Origin: Erysipelotrichaceae bacterium 66202529
Lineage (GTDB): Bacteria; Bacillota_I; Bacilli_A; Erysipelotrichales; Erysipelotrichaceae
Direction: 5' to 3'
Length of the DNA: 64,000 bases
Assembly: GCA_017161075.1 (NCBI GenBank)
Contig: CP046174.1
Location: forward strand, 1,984,001-2,048,000
The notes beneath the pieces were generated by a model. It was given only the letters and a program-made list of their open reading frames with translations, ran no database searches and was not told the origin of the DNA. The translations under genes were made by a program, and so were the position numbers. Of the stretch, positions 20,971 through 31,943 are shown piece by piece; positions within the stretch are counted from its first letter, which is position 1, and every line of letters begins with the position of its first letter.

Positions 20971-22265
20971 ATACAAAGGAATGATCTTTTGATGATCTGT
21001 TTTTGTTCTAAATATGTATACTCATTGAATTTTTTTATTGCTTTATTTCTCAATCTTTTCATATCCTTATCTAGATTCCTTTTCTTAGATAGCAGTTTCT
21101 TGCGCTCTGCGATATAAGAATCATCATCGAGGTAACCCTCTTCATATTCAAAGTCAAGGAATTTTAATCGTTTCCCTATTTTGCCTATCCTTCTGGAGAT
21201 ACCTTCTACAACTTCAAAATTCGTAGTCTCATCCAGAATTTCATTGATATGATGGATTATTTTATTTAAAAGGATCTGTTCGTTGATCCTCTTTTTACAA
21301 CTAGGACAATAATAATATTTATAGACTCTTCTTCCTTTTCTATTTCCGTTGCGCGGATAGTGGATCGTAGGAATCTCACTACACCAGCAATCACAGTCTT
21401 CACATTTGATTAGATTTTTGAATAGATATTTGTAATGATATTCTTTCCTTCTCCCATGCAATATTTTCTGTATCTCTTCGTAATATTTCTGTGAACAATA
21501 TGCCGGAGAATGATCTCGTATGTCAACATACGATGTCAAGAGTCTTCCATATATGATAGGATCCGTGACTGCTCTGTAGATTTTTGTATAAGACCAGTGT
21601 ACTCCACAAGCCTGTTTGGAATTTAATTCGATTGCCAGTGAGTCCAATGATCTTTTGTAATCATGAATCTGAGTTAGGATATATAGCATCGTTTCGACAT
21701 ATGCAATATCGATTTCTACTTTTCTTCCTTTAGCATTCTCACCTGGATTATTCTTAAATAGATATCCGGTAGGTGGCGTCTTTCCTCCTTTTGTGTAATT
21801 ACCTTTGTAAGCTGATGTGGTTAGACCTATACGTGTTCTCTTACGATCACGATGCACTTCTGTTTCATCGGAAAGTGTAATGATTCGTGGACCGATCGTC
21901 TTATCCGGATGTAATTCGATATCTTCTAAACTAGCCCAATCTCTATTATCAGAGATGACGGTGACATTGTACTTGCTAAAAACATAACGAAGAGAGTTGC
22001 AATGATTCGCATCTCTGGATAATCTGGATGCTAACCAGACATAGATGATTATTTCTTGATTCGCTGCAGCTATGGCCTTCAACATTTCCTGCATGTGAGG
22101 ACGCTTTAAGGTTGTTCCGGAATATCCTTCATCAATATACCATTTTTCAATCGTCCTGTTATCTCTTGCAGCAAGCTCATTGCATACACGTTTTTGTGAT
22201 TCTATGCTGTAGTTCGATTTACTTTTTTCTGACGAACTTCTTCTGGCATAGCCAAATACTTTCAT
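20916..22265 (-). CDS. Large serine recombinase
   Basis: 449 residues: resolvase catalytic domain (GYARRSSSEKSKSNYSIESQ with the nucleophile serine in ARRSS, and WLASRLSRDANH), recombinase domain (about 160-260) and a zinc ribbon with paired cysteines (CEDCDCWCSEI, YYCPSCKKRI), then a coiled coil. This is the arrangement of phage integrases and TnpX-type transposon recombinases, somewhat short. It is encoded at the edge of the acquired region; the 9-bp repeats at 20820 and 22950 flank it. AAGGAGG precedes ATG 22265. Confidence 0.9.
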   Translation of the reverse strand: MKVFGYARRSSSEKSKSNYSIESQKRVCNELAARDNRTIEKWYIDEGYSGTTLKRPHMQEMLKAIAAANQEIIIYVWLASRLSRDANHCNSLRYVFSKYNVTVISDNRDWASLEDIELHPDKTIGPRIITLSDETEVHRDRKRTRIGLTTSAYKGNYTKGGKTPPTGYLFKNNPGENAKGRKVEIDIAYVETMLYILTQIHDYKRSLDSLAIELNSKQACGVHWSYTKIYRAVTDPIIYGRLLTSYVDIRDHSPAYCSQKYYEEIQKILHGRRKEYHYKYLFKNLIKCEDCDCWCSEIPTIHYPRNGNRKGRRVYKYYYCPSCKKRINEQILLNKIIHHINEILDETTNFEVVEGISRRIGKIGKRLKFLDFEYEEGYLDDDSYIAERKKLLSKKRNLDKDMKRLRNKAIKKFNEYTYLEQKQIIKRSFLCIHLDLNTKTIIKIEKLEK

Positions 22266-22405
22266 AGTTTTTTCCTCCTTCGTGTGAGAATATCACACAC
22301 TTTCTGAGGATGATTTTTATCTCATATGTCAAAGTTCCTTTCTTTGACATATGAAGAGAAAAATTATATTCCATATATCTCCGCCCTTTATTTGCTTTTT
22401 AGGAC

Positions 22406-22442
22406 AAAAAAAGCATCCACGTATGAATCTACAAGGATGCTT
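22406..22442 (-). terminator. Hairpin with U-run in the recombinase leader
   Basis: AAAGCATCC and GGATGCTTT arms; on the minus strand the stem is followed by seven U's, ~140 bases before the recombinase start, so it may attenuate that gene or end an upstream transcript. Confidence 0.55.
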
Positions 22443-22639
22443 TGATTGAACTAACCAGTAGGTGTATTCTAAGGAATACATCATCATAATACAAATATTA
22501 AGAAAAAATGTCAAGCAAATCATCTTTGAGACAGGGTAAAAATAGTAAATTAGATACTTTTGAAAGTAGATTCTATTTTCAAAAAATATTTGTCCCATTC
22601 AAGTGTTGATTTATGTAATTGGTTACCTTTGAATATAAA

Positions 22640-23190
22640 TGACAATATTGTAAATACTAATGCCACCACACCTTTGGTTATTAAAACTTTTATGGAGAAC
22701 AATTCCTGTTAGTAGTAAATCAGCTTTTAAATTGAGATTAGAACTAAAAGGAGATTTATCTTATGAAACAACAAAAAAAATTAAAAAGCAATTCATTATA
22801 TTTTAAAAATAGGGTGTGTTATTTGGAAATATTAACTGCTTCATTTTTATATTCAAATCACAAATATTTTTTGACACAATTGCAGGCTCCGTCTGGACTG
22901 TGCCATTTTCTCTACTTTTAATCATATCTTCTTAGCCATAAGCTAGATTACCTCTGGTGTTTCAGGAAGACGCTCAATGGTAAGAGAATAAGTCAGTATG
23001 GCTGATATACATGATTATGGTAAGCAGAATGACGTTGAGGAGAATTGAGAAAAGAAGAATCTAGGGCTTCAAAATCACATTATATTAAAGAGGTTTTATT
23101 ATTTTATTGCATCCAAGACAATTAGACTTCATCTACCCTGAAGTTCTGGTAAGCAGTACTAATTCAATATGTTAAGCTTAAGCGTAAGGA
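22640..23190 (+). other. Decayed DNA between recombinase and bile salt hydrolase
   Basis: AT-rich stretch with only broken frames (for example a readable run FKLRLELKGDLSYETTKKI near 22720-22780) and no intact gene. I could not name the ancestral genes. Confidence 0.4.
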
Positions 23191-23200
23191 GGAATCAACA

Positions 23201-24157
23201 ATGTGTACAGCACTGAGATTTAAACAATTTTTTGGAAGAAATTTAGACTACGAATTTTCCTATGGGGAGAAAATTACCGTTTCGCCCAGAAATTATAATT
23301 TTAAGTTTCGCCATACTAATAAACAAGGAAAACATTATGCTATAATAGGTATGGCATATATTGTAGGAGATTATCCATTATACTACGATGCCATAAACGA
23401 AAAAGGAGTAGGAATGGCAGGATTAAATTTTGTCGGAAATACATATTTTAATGCTCATGTAGATGGAAGGGATAACATTACATCCTTTGAGTTTATTCCA
23501 TGGGTATTGTCTCAATGTGCGAATATTAAAGAAGTCAAGGAATTACTTGAACATACTAATGTAGTGAATACCGCCTTCAACAGTAAACTTCCACCTGCAC
23601 AATTGCATTATATGATTAGCGATGACACAGACAGCATTGTTATAGAATGTATGAAAGATGGTATGCATATATATGATAATCCTACACATGTTTTAACCAA
23701 CAATCCACCATTTAAAGAACAGATTTCTAGGTTGAATGACTACATGTATTTGACCAATAAGCAACCAGAAAATACATTTTCAAAGGATTTAAATCTTGCC
23801 CCGTATTCACGCGGATTTGGTGCATTTGGATTGCCTGGAGATTTATCAAGTCCGTCTCGATTTGTTCGTGTTGCCTTTACTCGATCCAATGCAACAAGCG
23901 ACGAAAATGATTTGAGTCAGTTCTTTCATATCCTTGGATCAGTAGAGCAGCAAAAGGGACTTTGCGAGGTGAGTGAAGGTGAATATGAATATACCATCTA
24001 TTCTTCTTGCTGCGACTTGTATAATGGAATATATTATTACACAACGTATAACGGACACCAAATTATAGGTGTGGATATGTTTAAGGAAGATTTAGATTCT
24101 GATAAAATCATATCTTATCCAATGATGGAAAAAGAAATAATCAGTTTTCAAAATTAG
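23201..24157 (+). CDS. bsh: Bile salt hydrolase / choloylglycine hydrolase
   Basis: 318 residues of the linear amide C-N hydrolase (Ntn) family. Cys2 is the nucleophile exposed after Met removal; Arg13 and Asp16 in FGRNLDYE, Asn76 in GMAGLNF, Asn167 in VLTNNP and Arg220 in SRFVRVAF match the catalytic set of clostridial bile salt hydrolases. The GLPGDLSSPSRF stretch is also typical. It deconjugates glycine/taurine bile salts in the cytoplasm. AAGGAGG precedes the ATG. The gene stands alone in AT-rich DNA between two recombinase genes, which suggests horizontal acquisition. Penicillin V acylase is the alternative, less likely given the loop sequences. Confidence 0.9.
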   Translation: MCTALRFKQFFGRNLDYEFSYGEKITVSPRNYNFKFRHTNKQGKHYAIIGMAYIVGDYPLYYDAINEKGVGMAGLNFVGNTYFNAHVDGRDNITSFEFIPWVLSQCANIKEVKELLEHTNVVNTAFNSKLPPAQLHYMISDDTDSIVIECMKDGMHIYDNPTHVLTNNPPFKEQISRLNDYMYLTNKQPENTFSKDLNLAPYSRGFGAFGLPGDLSSPSRFVRVAFTRSNATSDENDLSQFFHILGSVEQQKGLCEVSEGEYEYTIYSSCCDLYNGIYYYTTYNGHQIIGVDMFKEDLDSDKIISYPMMEKEIISFQN

Positions 24158-24622
24158 GTTGTATTCATTGTTTGAAGGTAATGGTTATATGCTATTATAC
24201 GAGGGATTGTGTATGAAGTGTTTTAAGCAATTTACCAAAAACTCAAGAACGACTAAACAGTGCCCCATGTACTACCATAACTGAATATTTTAATATCTTA
24301 GCTCATATATTCTTCATGTTATGTGTGGGTTATTTTCTTGCTCTTTTTTCCGTATTGCCCAAAGGTATAGTCGGAATCTCCGTTTATATATTTCAGCGTT
24401 TGCGGAAAGAGAGCGAGATTAAGAACACATCTTCTTTTTAGCATATCATTAGAATACAGTTAATTGCTTTCACTTGTGAAGGTCATGACACAAAGGCTTA
24501 TTCGTGCTCCTCTTTTTAAGAAAAATTGGAGAGCTCTTATCACACATATATTTCATCATGACACTTCACTTTGTCTATTTGGCCATTACATGGAGTTTTT
24601 AGATAGTTGAGGAGAGAATACA

Positions 24623-24802
24623 ATGATAATGGAAACTGAATGTTTAAAGCAAATAACTTAAATAAGATATGAAAAGTGTGCTGAAGCCGAAATTGCTGAT
24701 GAATTAGCAACCTACGATTACAAGAAAAAAACACGAAAACTGCTTGAATATCTGAGATGCAATGGCGTTATGATTGTGTATAATAAAAAGGAAAGAAATT
24801 GA
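24623..24802 (+). pseudogene. Small ORF broken by an in-frame TAA
   Basis: A 60-codon frame with Shine-Dalgarno GAGGAG and ATG 24623, interrupted by TAA at 24659-24661, then continuing IRYEKCAEAEIADELATYDY...LEYLRCNGVMIVYNKKERN to TGA. No family recognised. The surrounding 24158-25044 contains no other supported gene. Confidence 0.4.
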
Positions 24803-24984
24803 AAAACAGAAATCTGATTTTATATTGCTGATTTACCTTTTTAATCATCTTTTTTATAATGTCTTCTAAAAGTAAATTATTTTCTGATGGAACATTTTGC
24901 TTTTTTCTTTTGTTTTTCCTTTGAAAAAACTTTCCTTGTAAACAATATAATATTTATTGACGAAGCACTTTACTTTTATGGTGA

Positions 24985-25656
<672 letters not shown>

Positions 25657-25816
25657 AGTAGACCTTTTGACACCTCCTCTCTTCATCTATATTAAAACAA
25701 ATTTACAAATTTTACCAGTGTTTTTTTATCTTTAAATAAGAATATCGGCATACATAAATAATTTTTATAACTTATTTCAAAAAGTCTACTTATTGATAAA
25801 TTTAAGGAGGGAAATT

Positions 25817-27976
25817 ATGCGAAAATTGAAAATGAGTAAACTTTTTAGTATTTTTCTTACATGTATCCTATGCTTATCGTTTTTGCCAACTGATTTAATG
25901 GCAATGAACGATGCTGATACAGTTAAAAACGGCTATTATAACGAGTCTAATACTTGGGTTGAGGGTGAATTGGATCAAGCATTACCAGAAGGTATCCATT
26001 CCGTTAACAAAACAGCTGTCAAAAGTGAAAACGACGACAACACTTACGATATTACTTTGGAAGTCGTAACAGAACAAAATCTAAGCAAGCTCACGAAGAA
26101 ATCTGCAACGATCCTCGTGATAGATACATCAGGAAGTATGGGAGATTATCAACGATTGATAAATGCAAAGAACACAGCCAAGGAGTTCGTTAAAAAGTAT
26201 GCAGGAGATGAGCCGGATAGTGGACGTTATCTCGCTATCGTGAATTTTGCTACTAACACGAATATTATCTTAAATTGGACGGATGTTTCATCTGCAGATG
26301 GGAAAGCGTCTGCAGATAATGCTATAAATCAATTATATGCGGATGGCGGAACAAATCTACACGCAGGTATCAAACAGGCTAGCCAACTATTTGATGATAC
26401 TGCGATTCAGGATATTGAGAGCAAGAATACGATCGTACTGACAGATGGTGCACCAACTTATTATTTGAAGAACTGTACCTCTGATATCAATTGTATCTTT
26501 TATACACATGTAACCATCTCCAACACCAGATATCATGTAGGTGGTGACGGAGATAAAGGAAGTGAAACGATCAACGACGCTACTGCTGCTGAAGCAAAAA
26601 CACTCAAAGGCAAATCAACTGTCTATACGATCTGTTACGGTGCGAGTCGTGAAATGACCTATCAGGGAGGACCAACAGTCTCTGCATATTTAAAAAACAA
26701 TATTGCCAGTGAAATGAAGAATGCTTATGATGCAGATGATTCTGATGATCTGGTGGATGCGTTTAAGGCGATTACAGAAACGATCACGAGCGGTCTTGAC
26801 GGTAAAGGATTATCTGTATTCGATGGTTCTGCGCCATTCGTTTCAGTAAGTGGATTACCCGAATCGATCGTACAAGATGAAGAAGGTTTTACATGGAAGC
26901 TTGAGAATGCAGAAGAATCCACTGAGGGAAATAAAAAATATTATACGTATCGATTAACTTATAAAGTGACCTTGAATGCAGATGCTATTGATTTCGATGA
27001 AGGAAAATGGTATCCACTCAATGGAAAAACATATATCACACTGGCAGATGGGGAAAAAGTTTATTTTCCTATTCCGGCAGGACAAGGTGTCAAAACGCGT
27101 TATACTGTAACATATACAGATGGAGTAGAGGATGAAGAAGTGTTTGAAAATCAGATTACGACTGATCTGGTCTATGGAGCTGAAACGCCTTCCTTCAAAG
27201 GGACTCCGGAAAGAACCGGATATCTCTTTACCGGATGGACACCTGAAATCAGTGAGACTGTGAGCGCTTCTACGACATATGTAGCAACATGGAAGAAAAG
27301 GATGGAGCCATTAAACAAAGTCCCTGAAATCAACGCAGAAGATAAAACACTTATAGTAGGAGACACATTTGATCCAAAGAAGGATGTGGCAGCTACTGAC
27401 AAGGAAGATGGCGACCTTACAGCTAAGATCGAGATCGTCAAGAATACAGTAGACATGACAAAAGCCGGAACATATGAAGTTACATATAAAGTAACAGACA
27501 GTGAAGGAGCGTCCACAACGAAGACGATCACAGTCACTGTCAATCCAAAAATGGAAAAATTGAATGAAGTTCCGACTATTCAGGCAGAAGATAAAACACT
27601 TACAGTAGGAGACACATTTGATCCAAAGAAGGATGTGACAGCTACTGACAAGGAAGATGGCGACCTCACTGCTAAGATCGAGATCGCCAAGAATACAGTA
27701 GACATGACAAAAGCCGGAACATATGAAGTTACATATAAAGTAACAGACAGTGAAGGAGCGTCCACAACGAAGACGATAACGATCACCGTAAAGGATAAAG
27801 AATTCAAAGCAGATATAAATAAACCGGATACGGATGAGCAGAACAAAGATACAGGTAGTGTAGAAACAGGAGATCGAACCAATATAAGCTTCTATACCTC
27901 TCTGTTCGAAATGAGTGTAGTATGTATCGCTATCCTGGCGGTATGGAAGAAAAAGAAAGCATTGAGAGATCGATAG
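25817..27976 (+). CDS. VWA-domain cell-wall surface protein
   Basis: 719 residues from ATG 25817 (after AAGGAGGG). Signal peptide (LFSIFLTCILCLSFLPTDLMA), von Willebrand A domain with MIDAS DTSGSMG (Asp103-Ser107), an InlB-type beta-repeat (about 425-500, YTVTYTDGVEDEEVFENQ...TWKK), two DUF5011-type Ig-like repeats of 83 residues that are nearly identical at DNA level (about 27300-27545 and 27549-27794), then a linker, VETGD anchor-like motif, membrane helix and KKKKALRDR. The end resembles a sortase signal with TGD in place of LPXTG. Likely an adhesin or pilus-tip-like protein. Confidence 0.88.
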   Translation: MRKLKMSKLFSIFLTCILCLSFLPTDLMAMNDADTVKNGYYNESNTWVEGELDQALPEGIHSVNKTAVKSENDDNTYDITLEVVTEQNLSKLTKKSATILVIDTSGSMGDYQRLINAKNTAKEFVKKYAGDEPDSGRYLAIVNFATNTNIILNWTDVSSADGKASADNAINQLYADGGTNLHAGIKQASQLFDDTAIQDIESKNTIVLTDGAPTYYLKNCTSDINCIFYTHVTISNTRYHVGGDGDKGSETINDATAAEAKTLKGKSTVYTICYGASREMTYQGGPTVSAYLKNNIASEMKNAYDADDSDDLVDAFKAITETITSGLDGKGLSVFDGSAPFVSVSGLPESIVQDEEGFTWKLENAEESTEGNKKYYTYRLTYKVTLNADAIDFDEGKWYPLNGKTYITLADGEKVYFPIPAGQGVKTRYTVTYTDGVEDEEVFENQITTDLVYGAETPSFKGTPERTGYLFTGWTPEISETVSASTTYVATWKKRMEPLNKVPEINAEDKTLIVGDTFDPKKDVAATDKEDGDLTAKIEIVKNTVDMTKAGTYEVTYKVTDSEGASTTKTITVTVNPKMEKLNEVPTIQAEDKTLTVGDTFDPKKDVTATDKEDGDLTAKIEIAKNTVDMTKAGTYEVTYKVTDSEGASTTKTITITVKDKEFKADINKPDTDEQNKDTGSVETGDRTNISFYTSLFEMSVVCIAILAVWKKKKALRDR

Positions 27977-28175
27977 ACTATGAAATAAGGAGAGATGCAG
28001 CAAGTGATTCTTGCAGAGCAGGAATATTCCTTTTAAATCCTTCAGATTTGATTGAACGTGGTGATTTTCATGAATTTAAATGAAAAGTGATACCCGCTTT
28101 ATCAATGATCTGAGGTGCTGTAACTAGGAATAGGTGATTGCTGATTCAACAAACGGTCTCGAATCTCAAAAAGGA

Positions 28176-28219
28176 ACCGTAATATTTGGATAAAACAATC
28201 CTCGTATTACGGTCTTTTT
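28176..28219 (+). terminator. Terminator downstream of the VWA gene
   Basis: ACCGTAATA (28176-28184) and TATTACGGT (28205-28213) followed by CTTTTT. Confidence 0.75.
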
Positions 28220-28529
28220 AGTATAATGATGTTTAATAAATATCGCTTGTTGAAACAGCAATGATCTGTACTGAACTATTAGGAATGTGAAGAATTATGT
28301 GTAAGTAAAAATCGACAGGTATAGATAGTAGATGACGAATCTTGTCTAATCATCATTTGTTTATGTATTATCAGTATGCCCAATTCATCAAGGGTTATAC
28401 TGATTTTTCGTATAATAAAAGCAGGAAGAAAAACAACCTGCTTAATATAGAATTGAATAACCCATATGAAATAGAAAGAATAATTTCTGTAGGAAAGAGA
28501 ATCAACTATAAATTTGATATTCATGATAG

Positions 28530-28568
28530 AAAGCCAGGGTGTATAATTATTCCTGGCTTTATCTTTTT
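28530..28568 (+). terminator. Hairpin with T-run
   Basis: AAAGCCAGG and CCTGGCTTT arms followed by ATCTTTTT; the open frame 28342-28608 runs across it and is not considered a gene. Confidence 0.5.
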
Positions 28569-28789
28569 GTTGCATACAAACAGAATAAAGTCGATAGAGA
28601 AGAAATGACGTGCTTGCTTTATAAACCTTTGAGTTAGTAATAAAAAACATCATTCTTCCTATTCTTGTTTATGAATAAGCTTATATCTAAAACGACGATC
28701 GTTTATGATTCAGTCAGTATGTACAACGAAACTATATGGAACAAGATACAGGAAGTAAACTCTATGATATTAGTGAGGAGGAACTAGTG

Positions 28790-29668
28790 ATGGAAGGACC
28801 TATAATTAGTATTGATGTATCCAATGGAAACAGTCACTATATTCTTTTTGAGAAGAATAATAAGAAAGTTGGAGGAGTACATAAAATCAACCATGATGTT
28901 GAAGGATTCGCTCGTTTAAAAACAGATATTAAAATTCTTTCTGATAAAGTTGGCGAGAAAGTCTGTGTGGTTTATGAAGCTACAGGTGTATACACACATC
29001 CACTTCAAAGATTTCTTGAAAAAATGATATCAAACAATATATCATTTCGCCGCTAGAATCTGCCAGAAAACGAAAAGAAGGTATCCATTCTAAAAAAACT
29101 CAAGCTTGATTTTTGCGAATGAAACATACCCTGGATGCGATTATGATAATATTGAAGTCAAGATATTACAGGACCTGTTAGAGAAAGTTGAGATGATCAG
29201 AAACGATGCGGATAAAACCCTACGGAAAATAATTCAGATAGCGGAAACGATAAATGAATATTATCTTATTTTAAGCATATTTTAAGCATATTTTAAGCAT
29301 AGATGGAATCGGTCCTAACCTGGCATCTAGAATATTGGCAGAAATAGGTGATATAAAGTGATTTAAGACACGGGAAGCATTGATAGCTTATCTTGGCTTA
29401 GATCCAAATATCAGTCAATCAGGACAACTGGATGGTGATCATTTTATCTATCTCAAAGAAGGGAAACAAGCAATTACGATGTCTACTGTATTTAGCGGTC
29501 ACATGTAATATAAGGTTAAAGAAAGTAAATCCCATCAATCAGTTTTATCAAAAGAAAAGGCAGCAATTGAACCCGTTAAATTCATAAGCCGCCAAGGTTG
29601 CATGTACCGCTAAACTAGCTAAAATCATTTACAGTATGTGCAATAACAACACTATCTTTCAAAGATAG
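28790..29668 (+). pseudogene. IS110-family transposase, degraded
   Basis: Start ATG 28790 after GAGGAGGAAC, with the IS110 DEDD N-terminal domain (GPIISIDVSNGNSHYILFE...VCVVYEATGVYTHPLQRFLE) ending at TAG 29054. Downstream in shifted frames are recognisable pieces of the transposase_20 domain (RILAEIGDIK, TREALIAYLGLDPNISQSGQ, GKQAITMSTVFSGHM) up to KLAKIIYSMCNNNTIF and a stop at 29668. Several frameshifts and stops make it inactive. It is followed by a small palindrome (CTATCTTTCAAAGATAG). Confidence 0.8.
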
Positions 29669-29816
29669 CCTATTTATATTATACATATTTTTCAAAAAAA
29701 TGGAAGATTCCATCTTTTTGTCGTAGACAAGTGATCTACTGATAATGAAGTGATATTTTCTGAAATTTAGGCTTGATTTCTATTATCTAATTTTTATATG
29801 CCTTTATCATTACTCA

Positions 29817-31031
29817 TTATGCTTCTACTGCTTCCATAATGGCAAGTTGATTTTGAATCATATCCCAGTTTCGACATCTCTGTGTCCATTTGCTGCTGAG
29901 GTTCTGAATAGCCAAGTAAAGCATCTTTCTCAAACTGTCATCATTTGGGAAAACCGTCTTTGTTTTCGTGACTTTTCTGAACTGTCTGTTCAATCCTTCA
30001 ATCGCATTTGTCGTGTAAATGATTTTGCGGATTTCAACTGGATAATCATAGTATGTGCTTAGTATATCCCAATTCTCTTCCCAGCTACGTACTGCGGTTG
30101 GATATTGCTTGCCCCATTTATCCTTGAAAATTGCTAACTGATTCAGTGCCTGTTCCTCTGTATTTGCTTGGTAAACAGTTTTTAAATCTCTCATGAACTC
30201 CTTGATATGCTTATAACTCACGAAGCGTGTGCTGTTGCGAATTTGATGGATAATACAACGCTGAATACGTGCCTTTGGATAGACAGCTCCTATAATTTCT
30301 CTGAAGCCTGTAAGACTATCTACGCAGAATAAGGAAACATCCTTAACCCCTCTGCTTTTCAACTCATTCAGCACTCCCATCCAGTATTTCGCAGATTCAC
30401 TGGCTCCTACCCATAATCCTAAAACTTCCTTCATTCCTTCGTTATTGATGCCCAAAACAACGTATGCAACCTTAGTCACGACCTGATGATCTTCTCTGAT
30501 TTTATAATGGATCGCATCCATAAATATGAATGGATAGAAGGCTTCTAAGGGTCTGTTTTGCCATTCTGTTACTTCGGGCAGAATGCGCTCGCTGATCTTG
30601 CTTACCAGTCCTTCTGAAATCTCTACATCGTACAGTCCTTTGATCTGGTCTCTGATATCTCTTGTGGACATTCCAGTAGCATACAAGGAAAGGATGCGTT
30701 TCTCAATGCCATCGGCATTTCTCTGATATTTTCCAATAATCTGAGGTTCAAATTCACCGTTACGATCACGTGGTACATTCACATCCACTTCACCTAACTG
30801 TGTTTTCATTGTGCGTTTTACAGATCCGTTGCGATAGTTTTTCTTGCCTTCACATGTCGTTCTTTCAGCGCGATCATAGCCTAAATGCTGATCAATTTCA
30901 GCCTGTAAGGTCTGTTCTAATACATCCGCAAACATGCCTTTCATGCACTCCATAATGTCCTGTGTTGATGTAAACTTTTGTTCATTCACAAGGTCCTTGA
31001 TCTGCTTTGTCGAAATAAAAGATGTGTTCAT
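29817..31031 (-). mobile_element. IS256-family transposase, intact
   Basis: 404 residues, family length, with DDE residues visible in context (FIFMDAIHYKIREDHQVV; FCVDSLTGFREII; TTNAIEGLNRQFRKVTKTKTVFPNDDS) and conserved IQRCIIHQIRNSTRFVSYKH. GGAGG precedes ATG 31031. I could not define the terminal inverted repeats with confidence. On the right the element has cut into a csbD gene (see 31100-31234). Confidence 0.92.
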
Positions 31032-31099
31032 AGTATTTTTCCTCCTGTAAGTATGTTTCGTATCTACATTCTTACCCGCTTTTTACTATTTACACATCT

Positions 31100-31234
31100 T
31101 TTGCTATATTCCTGAACTATCAAAAAGTACACCTTTTGCAAAAAGCATAAATACGCAGAATTGTCACCTGTTGCATCACCAACAGCTTTTTTTACTTTAC
31201 CTTTTACTTTGTCTGTAAATCCTTTGTCTGACAT
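31100..31234 (-). pseudogene. CsbD family protein, truncated by IS256
   Basis: From ATG 31234 (AAAAGGAGTGAG upstream) the frame reads MSDKGFTDKVKGKVKKAVGD then ATGD, the typical CsbD start, and then turns at about 31161 into unrelated residues up to a stop in IS-derived sequence. The remaining CsbD 3' half is not seen on the other side of the IS, so a deletion accompanied or followed the insertion. Confidence 0.75.
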
Positions 31235-31400
31235 TTGGCTCACTCCTTTTGATTTCTACACCTGTAATTATAACTCGCTGTTTACCGTATACTATATTGC
31301 ATTTGGCCCGATTATTACATTAAAAACACGTTTTATACAATGCTTGAAACAATATGAATATTGATAACACTATTTTTAGATATTCACATACCTACAGGAA

Positions 31401-31943
31401 TTATTTCTCCATATTGTCTGATTCAAAAGGAAGATCTTCTATCGGTTCCCAGGATTCTCCAAAGTCAACTTCCTTGAATAAAGCAGCCAACCCAGTAATC
31501 TGTTTCAAACGTAATATCTCATCTCGATCCATTCCAAGTTTTGCGATCCATGTATCTGAGCGTCCGAATTCATGCAGTTCTTTGACGATATTGCTCATTA
31601 AATCTACATCATGACTACCTCTTGCACGGTTATGACGGATGGTGCTCGCCATTCTCTGATCTAATGGTTTATCGATCACAGAAACAGGCAATAGACCCTG
31701 TTCCCGCTTATAGATATCTGGATATTCTTTCATGATCCGGTATCTATGAAAGCCATCCACTATGATATACTCATCGTTTGGTTTATCATAATAACATACA
31801 ATCGGCATCGTATAGCCGTCTGCTTTGATACTGTCATAGAGAAGTTTCATTTCCGGTGGTGCTACTGCATTGGGGTTGTAATCATTGGGATGAATCTTTT
31901 CAACAGGTACGGCTCGTATGTCATATACGGGACTTTTTGTCAT
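31401..31943 (-). CDS. ibrB: ParB-like nuclease-domain protein (IbrB-like)
   Basis: 180 residues. ParB/Srx fold motifs: PVEKIHPNDYNPNAVAPPEM, YIIVDGFHRYRIMKEY (box with G-x-H-R) and MASTIRHNRARGSHD, then a helical DNA-recognition-like part. It overlaps the ibrA-like gene by 23 bases and has its own GGAGGAAC, so the two are one operon. IbrA/IbrB in Escherichia coli activate immunoglobulin-binding surface protein genes; the biochemical action is unknown to me. Here too the pair sits among large surface-protein genes. Confidence 0.82.
   Translation of the reverse strand: MTKSPVYDIRAVPVEKIHPNDYNPNAVAPPEMKLLYDSIKADGYTMPIVCYYDKPNDEYIIVDGFHRYRIMKEYPDIYKREQGLLPVSVIDKPLDQRMASTIRHNRARGSHDVDLMSNIVKELHEFGRSDTWIAKLGMDRDEILRLKQITGLAALFKEVDFGESWEPIEDLPFESDNMEK

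Noticed and set aside
22443..22520. tRNA- or T-box-like sequence before the recombinase
   Set aside because: No complete cloverleaf or T-box motif can be drawn.
22329..22598. 89-codon minus-strand ORF upstream of the recombinase
   Set aside because: Runs through the attenuator-like hairpin, AT-rich with no ribosome binding site.
27311..28003. 230-codon minus-strand ORF opposite the VWA protein
   Set aside because: Shadow of the repeat-rich coding strand, low-complexity Cys/Phe product, no ribosome binding site.
28342..28608. 88-codon ORF
   Set aside because: Contains a terminator hairpin and no Shine-Dalgarno.
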